Counted from the stretch's first letter, positions 9,601 through 19,140 are shown. The stretch is DNA of 64,000 bases from Actinomadura sp. WMMA1423 (GCF_006547145.1 NZ_CP041244.1:4898001-4962000), one strand, 5' to 3'. Notes: a model not told the origin generated them from the letters alone. Numbers and translations: made by a program.

Positions 9601-9963
9601 GCGGGCGTCGTCGTATCCCTGCGCGATGAGGGCGGTGACGTCGAACAGCCCGGGGTCGATCACGCGGCCGACCAGCCCGGCGACGTCGACCGGGGTGACG
9701 ACGACGTGCCCGTCCGGACGGATCTCCTTGCGGAACGCGTGCTTCTCCCGGCCGCGGGCGGGGATCACCGACACCATCGGGGGCCTGCCCTCGACCGTCC
9801 GGACGCCGACGACGTCCCCGGTGAGCAAGGTCACCTTCCAGGACCCTCCGGGATCCAGGCCGCCCGCCGGCGGCGCGGCGTGGGCGGGCGGCGGGACCGC
9901 GGCAAGCGCCCCGGCCGTGAGCAGGATGCCGAGCAGGGCTCGGCTCCGGCGTCTGTGCTTCAT
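6604..9963 (-). CDS. Secreted subtilisin-like serine protease (peptidase S8)
   Basis: This 1119-residue precursor has a Sec signal peptide (basic start, hydrophobic core, AHA cleavage near residue 29) and an N-terminal propeptide to about residue 215. The catalytic domain spans about residues 225-500. The triad is visible as Asp244 in LDTGVDAGH, His276 in GHGTHVAS and Ser448 in GTSMATPHVAG, with the oxyanion Asn371 in AAGNEG. About 600 further residues are beta-rich and probably form accessory domains outside the cell. The gene stands alone, divergent from dnaK, and ends at a strong hairpin. It is likely a nutritional or protein-processing protease. The substrate is unknown. Confidence 0.93.
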   Translation of the reverse strand: MKHRRRSRALLGILLTAGALAAVPPPAHAAPPAGGLDPGGSWKVTLLTGDVVGVRTVEGRPPMVSVIPARGREKHAFRKEIRPDGHVVVTPVDVAGLVGRVIDPGLFDVTALIAQGYDDARSRDLPLIVQQAAGTSPRKALGGTLNTTRELPSIGAVAARQPKGDARLLGEALAAMPSAKATGGIRHIWLDGKIKASSAPTAPAAPPAAPTATGRLDRNLRQVGAPEAWRAGYTGKGAKVAVLDTGVDAGHPDLKGRITETRNFSESPDTADRVGHGTHVASTVAGAGAASHGERRGVAPDAALLIGKVLDDEGSGTDSSVIAGMEWAAPRADVVSMSLGGGPTDGTDPVSLALDDLTKRYGSLFVVAAGNEGLVGSVGTPGTADAALTVGAVDARDRLAEFSSRGPRGHVAKPEIVAPGVDIVAARAEGTAMGTPTGPSYTKASGTSMATPHVAGAAALLAAKHPDWEPSRLKAALVGTADPATGGDAYERGAGRVDAGEAATSPVLAAQSIVDLGTSRFPEHGALSTKLAWTSQAPGPVRMRLGVEVVDRRGHAVNGAASVPSGVDVPAGGTGEATLTVDAAELADRPGLYTAVVKATGGGADLETPVTFYVEPPSHDLTIKATPLPGTAHEDLSASATVVDLTDMALFSEWVDATGTAKVRVPDGRYAVLGNVDDTGDWRSALAGDPEVVVDGPTTVTLDGAAAVPAGARVEGVETEQAMLSADMVRDAGQGLWWYSAYSFDPAKAPVYAQPMDGVEIGTFRAYTNHRLTAPGTVYDVVHPLVGGIPADLTHVVTGAELKRMARVDQRFAAFDGDPSTPMGEKRYGLSPEGLLTFEGSGDVEPGTSRTDYVSTGPGQLWMDEGFVRFGEEFWVDQGPFGELKPGELVSTRWGRQPLRPGPYSGTGITPSDCARHPAARTGRSMRVALVDLQTRPDGFDCGLHEVKGHMELFAGDAKVGEKDGPYGEFTVPSKEAEYRLTYENDASAVLPVSTRTSTSWTFRSREPRGHESAGLPLLLVDYDLNLDLRNQPSGEPAVLTVARMAGSGEAEVSGLRFWTSVDDGRTWQGVQVKALGGGRFSAPLPAPVRGQAVSLRVTANDAGGSGVDQRVVRAYRVR

Positions 9964-10126
9964 CGAGTCTCCTCTGCAGGGCCGCCCCCGGATGGACGGT
10001 CGCTACTGATCAGCCGGAGCGGCCTGCCGCCTTCGCGGCGGAGGACCCGATGGATCCCGTTCTCCCGCGATGCTCGGGAACCGGAATAGGGCGCTCACTC
10101 GTCCTGTTGTAGAGGTCGTCAGCAAA

Positions 10127-10147
10127 GTTGAGTCCGGTCGACTCAAG
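10127..10147. promoter_or_regulatory. HAIR operator (HspR binding site) upstream of dnaK
   Basis: The arms GTTGAGT and ACTCAAG are separated by 7 bp, which matches the known HAIR consensus CTTGAGT-N7-ACTCAAG at all but the first base. It lies 114 bp before the dnaK start. The regulator HspR is encoded in the same cluster (14114-14560), so this is the autoregulatory site that represses the chaperone operon without heat stress. Confidence 0.92.
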
Positions 10148-10261
10148 TCATTTGACAAGAACGAGGATGCCGGGCAACCTTGCGGGCAGAAGACTCAACC
10201 GGCCGCGCCTCGGGGGCGACCGGGGCTGCGATACCACCGGATACGACGGAGGACGAGAAAC

Positions 10262-12127
<1,866 letters not shown>

Positions 12128-12162
12128 CCGCAGCGAAGCGAGGATCTTCGGCCCTCCACCCC

Positions 12163-12190
12163 GGGGGTCTGGGGGGCGTCCCCCAGAAGG
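12163..12190 (+). repeat. Tetraloop hairpin repeat in the dnaK-grpE spacer
   Basis: A GGGGGT prefix is followed by the stem CTGGGGG and CCCCCAG around a GCGT loop, then AGAAGG. The same unit, with different loops, recurs as a tandem array before clpB (14566-14725). The AAGGGCGG that follows probably serves as the grpE ribosome site, so the hairpin abuts the initiation region and may tune grpE expression. Confidence 0.65.
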
Positions 12191-12200
12191 GCGGTGCATC

Positions 12201-12851
12201 GTGACTTCCTCTCCCAATGAGGGTGAGGAGAAGGAGGGCCCGGTGATCCGCGACAAGCGGCGCATCGATCCCGAGACGGGGGAGGTCCGGGAGCGGGCGG
12301 GGAAGTCCTCGCCGGCCCCGGAGGCCCCGGCCGACGGGGGCGCCAAGGCCACCGACGAGGAGGTCTCCTCACTGAAGACGCAACTGACGGAGCGGCTCGC
12401 CGATCTCCAGCGCCTGAAGGCGGAGTACGACAACTACCGCAAGCGCGTCGAGCGCGACCGGGTCGCGGTCCGCGAGCAGGCCCTCGGGCAGGTGCTGTCC
12501 GAGCTGCTCCCGGTGCTGGACGACATCGGCCGGGCCCGCGAGCACGAGGAGCTCACCGGCGGGTTCAAGTCCGTCGCGGAGAGCCTTGAGGCGGTGACCG
12601 GCAAGCTCGGTCTGGAGCGGTTCGGGGAGAAGGGCGAGCCCTTCGACCCGGTCGTGCACGAGGCGCTGATGCACTCGTACTCGGCGGAGGTGACCGAGAC
12701 GAGCGTCACCGACGTCCTCCAGCCCGGGTACCGGATCGGCGAGCGGATCCTGCGGCCCGCCCGCGTGGCGGTGGCCGACCCCGCCCCGGACTCCGGGGAC
12801 GGCGAGCCCGGCGGCGAGCCGGGCGAGGCGAACGACGAACCGGGCGAATGA
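12201..12851 (+). CDS. grpE: Nucleotide exchange factor GrpE
   Basis: This 216-residue cochaperone releases ADP from DnaK. A charged, disordered N-terminus of about 50 residues precedes a long coiled-coil helix with the conserved LQRLKAEYDNYRKR segment (about residues 65-85). The C-terminal beta-wing domain contains GEPFDPVVHEALMH and LQPGYRIGERILRPARV, both hallmarks of GrpE. The GTG at 12201 is preceded by AAGGGCGG. It lies 73 bp after dnaK, with a hairpin repeat in the gap, and before dnaJ. It should be induced by heat as part of the HspR regulon. Confidence 0.97.
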   Translation: MTSSPNEGEEKEGPVIRDKRRIDPETGEVRERAGKSSPAPEAPADGGAKATDEEVSSLKTQLTERLADLQRLKAEYDNYRKRVERDRVAVREQALGQVLSELLPVLDDIGRAREHEELTGGFKSVAESLEAVTGKLGLERFGEKGEPFDPVVHEALMHSYSAEVTETSVTDVLQPGYRIGERILRPARVAVADPAPDSGDGEPGGEPGEANDEPGE

Positions 12852-12858
12852 TCCTCAG

Positions 12859-12884
12859 GGGGCCCGCCCGAAGGGGCGGGCCCC
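12859..12884 (+). promoter_or_regulatory. Perfect 11-bp hairpin between grpE and dnaJ
   Basis: Arms GGGGCCCGCCC and GGGCGGGCCCC enclose a GAAG loop in the 84-bp spacer. No T tract follows. Inside an operon this is more likely a processing, stability or attenuation element than a full terminator. Confidence 0.6.
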
Positions 12885-12935
12885 GCAGGGGCCTGAAGAC
12901 ATGTGGCAAGTGGCGATAGCAGAAGGCGGGGCGCC

Positions 12936-14108
12936 GTGAGCACCAAGGACTACCTGGAGAAGGACTACTACAAGGTCCTCGGTGTCGCGAAGTCGGCCTC
13001 GCAGGAGGAGATCAAGAAGTCCTACCGGAAGCTGGCCCGCAAGTACCACCCGGACGCCAACAAGGGCGACGCCGAGGCCGAGGACCGCTTCAAGGAGGTC
13101 TCCGAGGCCTACGACGTCCTGTCCGACGAGAAGCGCCGCAAGGAGTACGACGCGGTGCGGTCGATGCCGGGCGGTTTCCGCGGCCAGCAGGGCGGCGGCT
13201 TCGGGTTCGACCTCGGCGACATCTTCGGCCAGGCGGGCGGCGGGACGCAGACCGGCGGCGCGGGAGAGCGCATCGGCGACCTGTTCGGCGGCCTGTTCGG
13301 CGGGCGCGCCGGCGGCGGCACCCGCACGGCGGGGACGCGGCGCGCGCGGCGCGGCGCGGACGTCGAGACCGAGGTGACCCTGTCGTTCGGCCGCTCGATG
13401 AACGGCGTCACCGTACCGATCAAGCTGACCAGCGAGGCGGCCTGCAACAGCTGCCGCGGGACGGGCGCCAAGGCCGGCACCGTGCCGCGGGTGTGCCCGA
13501 ACTGCGAGGGCACCGGGCACGAGACCCGCAACCTCGGGAACTTCGGCTTCCAGGAGCCGTGCAAGGAGTGCCGCGGCCGGGGCCTCGTCGTCGACGACCC
13601 GTGCCCGACCTGCCACGGCAGCGGCCGCGCGACCGGCACCCGGACCATCCAGGCCCGCATCCCGGCGGGCGTCGCGGACGGGCAGAAGATCCGGCTGAAG
13701 GGCAAGGGCGCGCCCGGCGAGAACGGCGGCCCGGCAGGCGACCTGTACGTGCACATCAAGGTGCTGCCGCACGCGGTGTTCGGCCGCAGCGGCGACAACC
13801 TGACGCTGACCGTGCCGGTGACCTTCCCCGAGGCGGCGCTCGGCGGCGAGATCAGGGTGCCGACCTTCCAGGGGCAGCCGGTCACGCTCAAGCTGCCCGA
13901 GGGCACGCCGAACGGGCGCAAGTTCCGCGTCAAGGGCCGCGGCGCGCCCCGGCGCGACGGCACCAAGGGCGACCTGCTCGTCACCGTCGACGTGCACGTG
14001 CCGCAGAAGCTCGACGAGCAGGCGCGCGAGGCGCTGGCCAAGCTCCGGACGGCGGGCGCGGGCGACGACCTGCGGGCCGACCTCCTCCAGCAGGCCAGAC
14101 AGGAGTGA
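12936..14108 (+). CDS. dnaJ: Molecular chaperone DnaJ (Hsp40, type I)
   Basis: This 390-residue cochaperone stimulates the DnaK ATPase and delivers substrates. It has a J domain at about residues 10-75 with the HPD motif (KYHPDAN), a Gly/Phe-rich linker, and a zinc centre with four CxxCxGxG repeats (CNSCRGTG, CPNCEGTG, CKECRGRG, CPTCHGSG). Two beta-sandwich substrate domains follow. The GTG at 12936 is preceded by AAGGCGGGG; an upstream in-frame ATG at 12903 lacks support. It follows grpE across a strong hairpin and is followed five bases later by hspR. Confidence 0.97.
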   Translation: MSTKDYLEKDYYKVLGVAKSASQEEIKKSYRKLARKYHPDANKGDAEAEDRFKEVSEAYDVLSDEKRRKEYDAVRSMPGGFRGQQGGGFGFDLGDIFGQAGGGTQTGGAGERIGDLFGGLFGGRAGGGTRTAGTRRARRGADVETEVTLSFGRSMNGVTVPIKLTSEAACNSCRGTGAKAGTVPRVCPNCEGTGHETRNLGNFGFQEPCKECRGRGLVVDDPCPTCHGSGRATGTRTIQARIPAGVADGQKIRLKGKGAPGENGGPAGDLYVHIKVLPHAVFGRSGDNLTLTVPVTFPEAALGGEIRVPTFQGQPVTLKLPEGTPNGRKFRVKGRGAPRRDGTKGDLLVTVDVHVPQKLDEQAREALAKLRTAGAGDDLRADLLQQARQE

Positions 14109-14113
14109 TCTTC

Positions 14114-14560
14114 ATGGATCCCTTCGGCGACGACACCCCGGTCTACGTGATCTCCGTGGCGGCGCAGCTGTCCGGACTGCATCCGCAGACGCTGCGCACC
14201 TACGACCGGATGGGCCTGGTGTCCCCCGGCCGGACGGCGGGCCGGGGACGCCGCTACTCCATGCGGGACATCGTGATGCTCCGCGAGATCCAGCGGCTCT
14301 CCCAGGAGGAGGGCATCAACCTGTCCGGCATCAAGCACATCCTGGAGCTCCAGCGCGACAACGTGCGGCTCCGCGAGGAGCTCGCGAAGGCGCACGCCGC
14401 GCTGGAGGAGCTCGCGAACGAACTCGAGTCGACCCGGGCGGTCGCGGCGCGGCTGGCGCAGCAGCGGCGGCACGGGGAACCGAGCGGCACTCCCGGCGCC
14501 GACCTCGTGCCCATCAGGCGTACGAGCGTGGTCGTCTGGCACGAGCGCAACTCGGATTGA
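14114..14560 (+). CDS. hspR: Heat shock repressor HspR (MerR family)
   Basis: This 148-residue MerR-type regulator has a winged helix at about residues 10-75 (VAAQLSGLHPQTLRTYDRMG, then RGRRYSMRDIVMLREIQ), a coiled coil at about 80-120, and a short basic tail. It binds HAIR sites and represses the dnaK operon, with DnaK acting as corepressor in other actinobacteria. AGGAG lies nine bases before the ATG and five bases after the dnaJ stop. The HAIR site at 10127 is its obvious target. Confidence 0.95.
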   Translation: MDPFGDDTPVYVISVAAQLSGLHPQTLRTYDRMGLVSPGRTAGRGRRYSMRDIVMLREIQRLSQEEGINLSGIKHILELQRDNVRLREELAKAHAALEELANELESTRAVAARLAQQRRHGEPSGTPGADLVPIRRTSVVVWHERNSD

Positions 14561-14565
14561 AGAAG

Positions 14566-14725
14566 CAGTTGTCGGGGGTCTGGGGGGTGTCCCCCAGATG
14601 TGACAGAGCAGTTGTCGGGGGTCTGGGGGTTGTCCCCCAGATTGACAGCGCAGTTGTCGGGGGTCTGGGGGGTGTCCCCCAGATGTGACAGAGCGGTTGG
14701 TGGGGGGTCGTCCCCCCAGAAGGAA
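14566..14725 (+). repeat. Tandem array of 42-43 bp hairpin units between hspR and clpB
   Basis: Three near-identical units start at 14566, 14609 and 14651 (43, 42 and 43 bp) and a degenerate fourth begins at 14694. Each contains a hairpin with stem CTGGGGG/CCCCCAG (TGGGGGG/CCCCCCA in the fourth). The four loop bases vary as GTGT, TTGT, GTGT and TCGT, while the stems stay intact. The array fills nearly the whole 185-bp spacer, and one more unit lies between dnaK and grpE. It could act as a chain of attenuators or RNA-stability elements, or be a REP-like repeat. Confidence 0.85.
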
Positions 14726-14745
14726 CTGAACCACGGGGTGGGGCG

Positions 14746-17343
14746 ATGGACTACAAGCTGACGCAGAAGAGCCAGGAGGCGGTCTCGATCGCGGTCCGCA
14801 GGGCCGCGGCCGAGGGGCACCCCGAGGTCGAGCCGCAGCACCTGCTGGTGGCCCTGATCGGGCTGCCGGACGGGACGGCGGTGCCGCTGCTGGAGGCGGT
14901 CGGCGCCGACTGGCAGGCGGTCCGCAGGCGGGCGGAGGAGCAGCTCGCGGCGATGCCGAAGGCGCAGGGGTCGACGGTGGCGACGCCGCGGCTGTCCGGC
15001 CAGCTCCAGCGGTCGGTCAACACGGCGGCCAACCGGGCGAAGCAGCTGGAGGACGAGTACGTCTCCACCGAGCACCTGCTGGTCGGGTTGGCGGCCGACG
15101 GAGGCCCGGCGGCGGGCCTGCTGAAGGAGTTCGGCGCGACGCCGCAGGCGCTGCTGGAGGCGTTCGAGAAGGTGCGCGGGCACGCCCGCGTCACCAGCGA
15201 GAACCCCGAGGGCACCTACCAGTCGCTGGAGAAGTACGGCGTCGACCTGACGGCGGCGGCGCGCGACGGCCGGCTCGACCCGGTCATCGGCCGCGACTCG
15301 GAGATCCGCCGGGTCATCCAGGTGCTGTCGCGCCGGACGAAGAACAACCCGGTGCTGATCGGCGAGCCCGGCGTCGGCAAGACGGCCGTGGTCGAGGGCC
15401 TGGCGCAGCGGATCATCGCGGGCGACGTCCCCGAGTCGCTGCGCGGCAAGAGCCTGATCTCGCTGGACCTCGGCGCGATGGTCGCGGGCGCGAAGTACCG
15501 CGGCGAGTTCGAGGAGCGGCTCAAGGCCGTCCTGAACGAGATCAAGGAGAGCGAGGGGCGGGTCGTCACGTTCATCGACGAGCTGCACACCGTCGTCGGG
15601 GCGGGCGCGGCCGAGGGCGCGATGGACGCCGGCAACATGCTGAAGCCGATGCTGGCCCGCGGCGAGCTGCGGATGATCGGCGCGACGACGCTGGACGAGT
15701 ACCGGGAGCGGATCGAGAAGGACGCCGCACTTGAGCGCCGGTTCCAGCAGGTGTTCGTCGGGGAGCCGTCCGTCGAGGACACGATCGCGATCCTGCGCGG
15801 GCTGAAGGGCCGGTACGAGGCGCACCACAAGGTGCAGATCAACGACTCGGCGATGGTGGCGGCGGCGACGCTGTCCGACCGCTACATCACCTCCCGGTAC
15901 CTGCCCGACAAGGCGATCGACCTGGTGGACGAGGCCGCGTCCCGGCTGCGCATGGAGATCGACTCCCGGCCGGTCGAGATCGACGAGCTCCAGCGCGCCG
16001 TGGACCGGCTGAAGATGGAGCAGATGAACCTGGAGAAGGAGACCGACGAGGCGTCCCGGCAGCGCCTCGAACGGCTCCGCGCCGACCTCGCCGACCGGCA
16101 GGAGCAGCTGAGCGGCCTGAACGCCCGCTGGGAGCGGGAGAAGGCCGAGCTGAACCGGGTCGGTGAGATCAAGGAGCGGATCGACCAGCTGCGCGGCGAG
16201 GCGGAGCGGGCCGAGCGCGACGGCGACCTGGAGACGTCCTCGCGGCTCGTCTACGGCGAGATCCCTGCGCTGGAGAAGCAGCTGGAGGAGGAGGCGGAGG
16301 CCACCGAGACCCGCGACACGATGGTCAAGGAGGAGGTCGGCCCGGACGACGTCGCCGACGTGGTCGCGTCCTGGACGGGCATCCCGGCGGGGCGGCTGCT
16401 CGAAGGCGAGACCGCCAAGCTGCTGCGCATGGAGGACGAGCTCGGCCGGCGGCTGATCGGGCAGCAGGCCGCGGTCCGCACGGTGTCGGACGCGGTGCGC
16501 CGCGCCCGCGCGGGCATCTCCGACCCCGACCGCCCTACCGGCTCGTTCCTGTTCCTCGGCCCGACGGGCGTCGGCAAGACCGAGCTGGCGAAGGCGCTCG
16601 CGGAGTTCCTGTTCGACGACGAGCGGGCGATGACCCGCATCGACATGAGCGAGTACTCCGAGAAGCACAGCGTCGCCCGGCTGGTCGGCGCGCCGCCCGG
16701 ATACGTCGGCTACGAGGAGGGCGGGCAGCTCACCGAGGCCGTCCGGCGCCGCCCGTACTCGGCGGTGCTGCTGGACGAGGTGGAGAAGGCGCACCCCGAG
16801 GTCTTCGACATCCTGCTCCAGGTGCTGGACGACGGGCGTCTCACGGACGGCCAGGGCCGCACGGTCGACTTCCGCAACACGATCCTGATCCTCACCTCCA
16901 ACATCGGGTCGCAGTTCCTGGTCGACCCGACGATGGAGAACGGGGCCAAGCGGGAGGCGGTGTGGAACGCCGTCCGGAACTCGTTCAAGCCGGAGTTCCT
17001 CAACCGCCTGGACGACGTGATCCTTTTCGACGCGCTGTCGACCGACGAGCTGACCCGCATCGTCGACCTCCAGGTGGACCGCCTGGCCGACCGCCTCGCC
17101 GACCGGCAGCTCACGCTGCGGGTCACTCCCGCGGCGCGCGAGTGGCTGGCGCTGACCGGCTACGACCCGCTGTACGGGGCGCGCCCGCTGCGCCGCCTCG
17201 TGCAGACGGCGATCGGCGACCAGCTCGCCCGCGAGCTGCTGTCCGGCGAGGTCCGCGACGGCGACGAGGTGGTCGTCGACCTCGACGAGGCCGCCGACAG
17301 CCTGACCGTCCAGCCGTCGAGCGGGCTGACGCTGACGAAGTGA
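14746..17343 (+). CDS. clpB: ATP-dependent disaggregase ClpB (Hsp100)
   Basis: This 865-residue AAA+ protein works with DnaK to dissolve protein aggregates. It has an N-terminal Clp repeat domain (about residues 1-145), a first ATPase module with Walker A GEPGVGKT near residue 206, and a long middle coiled coil at about 395-525 that binds DnaK. The second ATPase has Walker A GPTGVGKT near residue 605. Length is typical. It lies 185 bp after hspR with the hairpin array between. No separate HAIR site is visible, so readthrough from the dnaK promoter or an unrecognised promoter must drive it. Confidence 0.97.
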   Translation: MDYKLTQKSQEAVSIAVRRAAAEGHPEVEPQHLLVALIGLPDGTAVPLLEAVGADWQAVRRRAEEQLAAMPKAQGSTVATPRLSGQLQRSVNTAANRAKQLEDEYVSTEHLLVGLAADGGPAAGLLKEFGATPQALLEAFEKVRGHARVTSENPEGTYQSLEKYGVDLTAAARDGRLDPVIGRDSEIRRVIQVLSRRTKNNPVLIGEPGVGKTAVVEGLAQRIIAGDVPESLRGKSLISLDLGAMVAGAKYRGEFEERLKAVLNEIKESEGRVVTFIDELHTVVGAGAAEGAMDAGNMLKPMLARGELRMIGATTLDEYRERIEKDAALERRFQQVFVGEPSVEDTIAILRGLKGRYEAHHKVQINDSAMVAAATLSDRYITSRYLPDKAIDLVDEAASRLRMEIDSRPVEIDELQRAVDRLKMEQMNLEKETDEASRQRLERLRADLADRQEQLSGLNARWEREKAELNRVGEIKERIDQLRGEAERAERDGDLETSSRLVYGEIPALEKQLEEEAEATETRDTMVKEEVGPDDVADVVASWTGIPAGRLLEGETAKLLRMEDELGRRLIGQQAAVRTVSDAVRRARAGISDPDRPTGSFLFLGPTGVGKTELAKALAEFLFDDERAMTRIDMSEYSEKHSVARLVGAPPGYVGYEEGGQLTEAVRRRPYSAVLLDEVEKAHPEVFDILLQVLDDGRLTDGQGRTVDFRNTILILTSNIGSQFLVDPTMENGAKREAVWNAVRNSFKPEFLNRLDDVILFDALSTDELTRIVDLQVDRLADRLADRQLTLRVTPAAREWLALTGYDPLYGARPLRRLVQTAIGDQLARELLSGEVRDGDEVVVDLDEAADSLTVQPSSGLTLTK

Positions 17344-17370
17344 CGGACGCGCCGGCGCCATGGCCGGAGG

Positions 17371-17406
17371 GGCGGCCCCGGGGGTTGCGAAACCCCCGGG
17401 GCCGCC
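17371..17406 (+). terminator. Strong terminator hairpin after clpB
   Basis: A perfect 16-bp stem (arms GGCGGCCCCGGGGGTT and AACCCCCGGGGCCGCC) with a GCGA loop begins 28 bp after the clpB stop. It closes the chaperone operon and, being symmetric, could also stop the leftward roadblock operon. Confidence 0.9.
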
Positions 17407-17453
17407 TTGGTGTGCCGTCCCGCCGGCGTGGGTGTGGGCGGCGGGACGGCGCG

Positions 17454-17825
17454 TCAGATCTCGAGGTTCTCCTCGATCTCCCGGAGCCGGTGGCGGGCCA
17501 GCGCCAGGTTGCCGCGGTTCCGGTCGAGGGCCAGGTAGAGGAACAGGCCCTTGCCCTTGCGGCCCGTGACCGGCCGGATGATGTGGTACTGGCTGGAGAT
17601 GCTGATCAGGATGTCCTCGATCTCCTCCTGGATGCCGAGCTGGTCCATCGTGCGGAGCTTGGCGCGCACCACCTCGGTGTTCCCGGCGGCCGCGACCTGG
17701 AGGTCGAGGGTCTTGGAACTGCCGAGCTGGCCGAGGGCCATCCCGCTGTTGTAGTCGACGACGGCGACGCCGATGGCCCCGTCGATCGACATCATGTCCT
17801 TGAGGGCGAGGTCGAGATTGGACAT
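17454..17825 (-). CDS. Roadblock/LC7 domain protein (third in cluster)
   Basis: This 123-residue single-domain protein consists of one roadblock/LC7 fold: an initial helix (SNLDLALKDMM), the AIGVAVVDYNSGMALG strand pair and a C-terminal helix (RGNLALARHRLREIEENL). Such proteins are small dimeric partners of Ras-like GTPases (MglB type) in bacterial polarity and conservon systems. It is the last gene of a leftward cluster of four. No GTPase is encoded nearby. The start at 17825 is preceded by AAAGGGGAGCACC, a good ribosome site. Confidence 0.85.
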   Translation of the reverse strand: MSNLDLALKDMMSIDGAIGVAVVDYNSGMALGQLGSSKTLDLQVAAAGNTEVVRAKLRTMDQLGIQEEIEDILISISSQYHIIRPVTGRKGKGLFLYLALDRNRGNLALARHRLREIEENLEI

Positions 17826-17847
17826 GGTGCTCCCCTTTCGTTCGTTG

Positions 17848-18339
17848 TCATGAGCGGCGCGTACCTGTGAGGTGCGCGGCGATGGCGCGGGCGGCGGGGC
17901 GCGACTCCAGGTGGAGGCGCCCCACGTTGACGTCCGGATCCGCGAGGACGGTGAGGGACGCGGTGGGGCCGGCGGCGTAGATGACCACGTAGCCGTCCAC
18001 GCCGCGGATCACGACCTCGTGGAAGGCCCCGCCGTGCGCGGTCTGGGCGATCCGGTGCGCGAGGGACAGTCCCGTCGCCGTCACGGCCGCCATGCCGGAC
18101 GGTTCGACGGACTCGTGCAGGTCGTGCGCGATGAGCAGCCCGTCCACCGAGGCGACGAGGCTGCCCTCCAGCTGCGGGACGCGGGCCCGGAGCGACCTCA
18201 GCTCGGCCGCCACCGCCTGTTCCCTCGCCCGCGCCGCCCGCGCCTGCTCCGCCGTCCGCGCGGCCCCGGCCGGCGTGCCCGCCGTGGCCGCCCCCGCTCG
18301 TTTCGCCACCTTCGTCAGCCTTTCGATCAAGTGAGCCAC
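17848..18339 (-). CDS. Roadblock/LC7 domain protein (second in cluster)
   Basis: This 163-residue protein has a charged Ala/Arg-rich helical N-terminus of about 45 residues, then a roadblock/LC7 domain (VPQLEGSLVASVDGLLIAHD, then AVTATGLSLAHRIAQ, and the GYVVIYAAGPTASLTVLAD strands). It is longer and more diverged than its neighbour at 17454, from which it is separated by 22 bp, so the proteins may heterodimerise. It belongs to a four-gene leftward operon. Its partner GTPase or kinase is not evident. Confidence 0.8.
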   Translation of the reverse strand: MAHLIERLTKVAKRAGAATAGTPAGAARTAEQARAARAREQAVAAELRSLRARVPQLEGSLVASVDGLLIAHDLHESVEPSGMAAVTATGLSLAHRIAQTAHGGAFHEVVIRGVDGYVVIYAAGPTASLTVLADPDVNVGRLHLESRPAARAIAAHLTGTRRS

Positions 18340-18355
18340 TCGGTCCCCCGCACGG

Positions 18356-19135
18356 TCAGCGGAGCTCCACCAGCGCCGCGTGGAGCCGGACGAGCAGGTC
18401 GTGGTCCGCCGGTGCCCAGTCGGCGGGAAGCTCCTCGCGGACCGGCGGGGCGGGCGTCCCGTCCGGCGGGTCGGTCCGCACCAGCGACGCCGCGGCGAGC
18501 CCGCGCACGGCGAGCAGGCAGCCGAACACGGTCCGCCCGAGCTCGCGGGCGAGCTGCGCCGGGGTGCGCACCCCGTCGGCGTTGAGCAGGATCTCCGCCT
18601 GGACGCCGGTCAGGATGACGCGCTGCCGCCCGACGCGCCGGACCGGCACGACCGGCGCGGTGTCCACGCTCGCGTCGGGCCAGGCGGCGTCGAGGAGGGC
18701 GCGGCGGCGGCGCTGCTCGTGGACGAGCGTCGCCACGGTGATCTTCCCGGGGCCGCCGCTCGGCGGTCCCTCGGTGAACACCGGCTCGGCGTCGGAGGCG
18801 AGGAGGAGGCAGGCGGCGTCGAAGGTCGCGAGCAGTGCCGAGAGCTCCGGGTCCGGGCCGCCCGGCGCCGCGCCGGGTTCCGGCGCGTGCCGGCTCTCCG
18901 CGCGGGTGACGGCTCCGCGGTCGACGTGGAACGCTCCGTCGCCGCCCACCCGGAGGATGCCGGTGGCCTTCTCCCGCTCCAGGGCGGCCAGCACGCCGCC
19001 GACCCATCCCGCGTTCGCCCGCGCCACGCCGTTCGCCTGCACTGTGTCATTCGCCCGCGCCACGCCGTTCGTCCGCGCCACGTGATTCGCCCGCGCCAAG
19101 TCATTCGTCCGTGCCACGTGATTCGCCTGCGCCAT
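18356..19135 (-). CDS. DUF4388-like protein with N-terminal hexapeptide repeats
   Basis: This 259-residue protein begins with a 40-residue stretch of about six hexapeptide repeats of form (A/T)N(H/D/G)(V/L)AR. A region (GILRVGGDGAFHVDRGAV) resembling the DUF4388/PATAN fold follows. The C-terminal half contains a winged-helix-like segment (VQAEILLNADGVRTPAQLAR). Its ATG lies one base past the stop of the upstream roadblock gene, so the two are coupled. A longer in-frame extension to 19366 would overlap that gene and is unlikely. It may be the scaffold or output protein of the roadblock cluster; this is inference. Confidence 0.6.
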   Translation of the reverse strand: MAQANHVARTNDLARANHVARTNGVARANDTVQANGVARANAGWVGGVLAALEREKATGILRVGGDGAFHVDRGAVTRAESRHAPEPGAAPGGPDPELSALLATFDAACLLLASDAEPVFTEGPPSGGPGKITVATLVHEQRRRRALLDAAWPDASVDTAPVVPVRRVGRQRVILTGVQAEILLNADGVRTPAQLARELGRTVFGCLLAVRGLAAASLVRTDPPDGTPAPPVREELPADWAPADHDLLVRLHAALVELR

Positions 19136-19140
19136 GTCAT
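19018..19140. repeat. 18-bp tandem repeat inside the DUF4388-like gene
   Basis: About 6.5 imperfect copies of an 18-bp unit (for example GCCACGTGATTCGCCCGC) encode the hexapeptide repeats at the protein start. Unit length is a multiple of three, so gain or loss of copies by slippage would keep the frame and change only the length of the N-terminal arm. Confidence 0.8.

Noticed and set aside
6463..10089. 1208-codon open frame on the plus strand
   Set aside because: It is antisense to the subtilisin-like protease, whose signal peptide and full catalytic triad are clear; the plus frame has no recognisable domain.
10070..10261. 64-codon N-terminal extension of dnaK
   Set aside because: It would run through the HAIR operator, and DnaK proteins start at the conserved MARAVGIDLGTT segment.
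14566..14725. CRISPR array
   Set aside because: Units are directly abutting hairpins without unique spacers of constant length, and no cas gene is present.
14254..17361. 1035-codon minus-strand frame opposite clpB
   Set aside because: A typical GC-rich antisense shadow; clpB has all family motifs on the plus strand.
19018..19140. CRISPR or regulatory repeat
   Set aside because: The 18-bp units are in frame and encode hexapeptides within a gene, so they are coding repeats.
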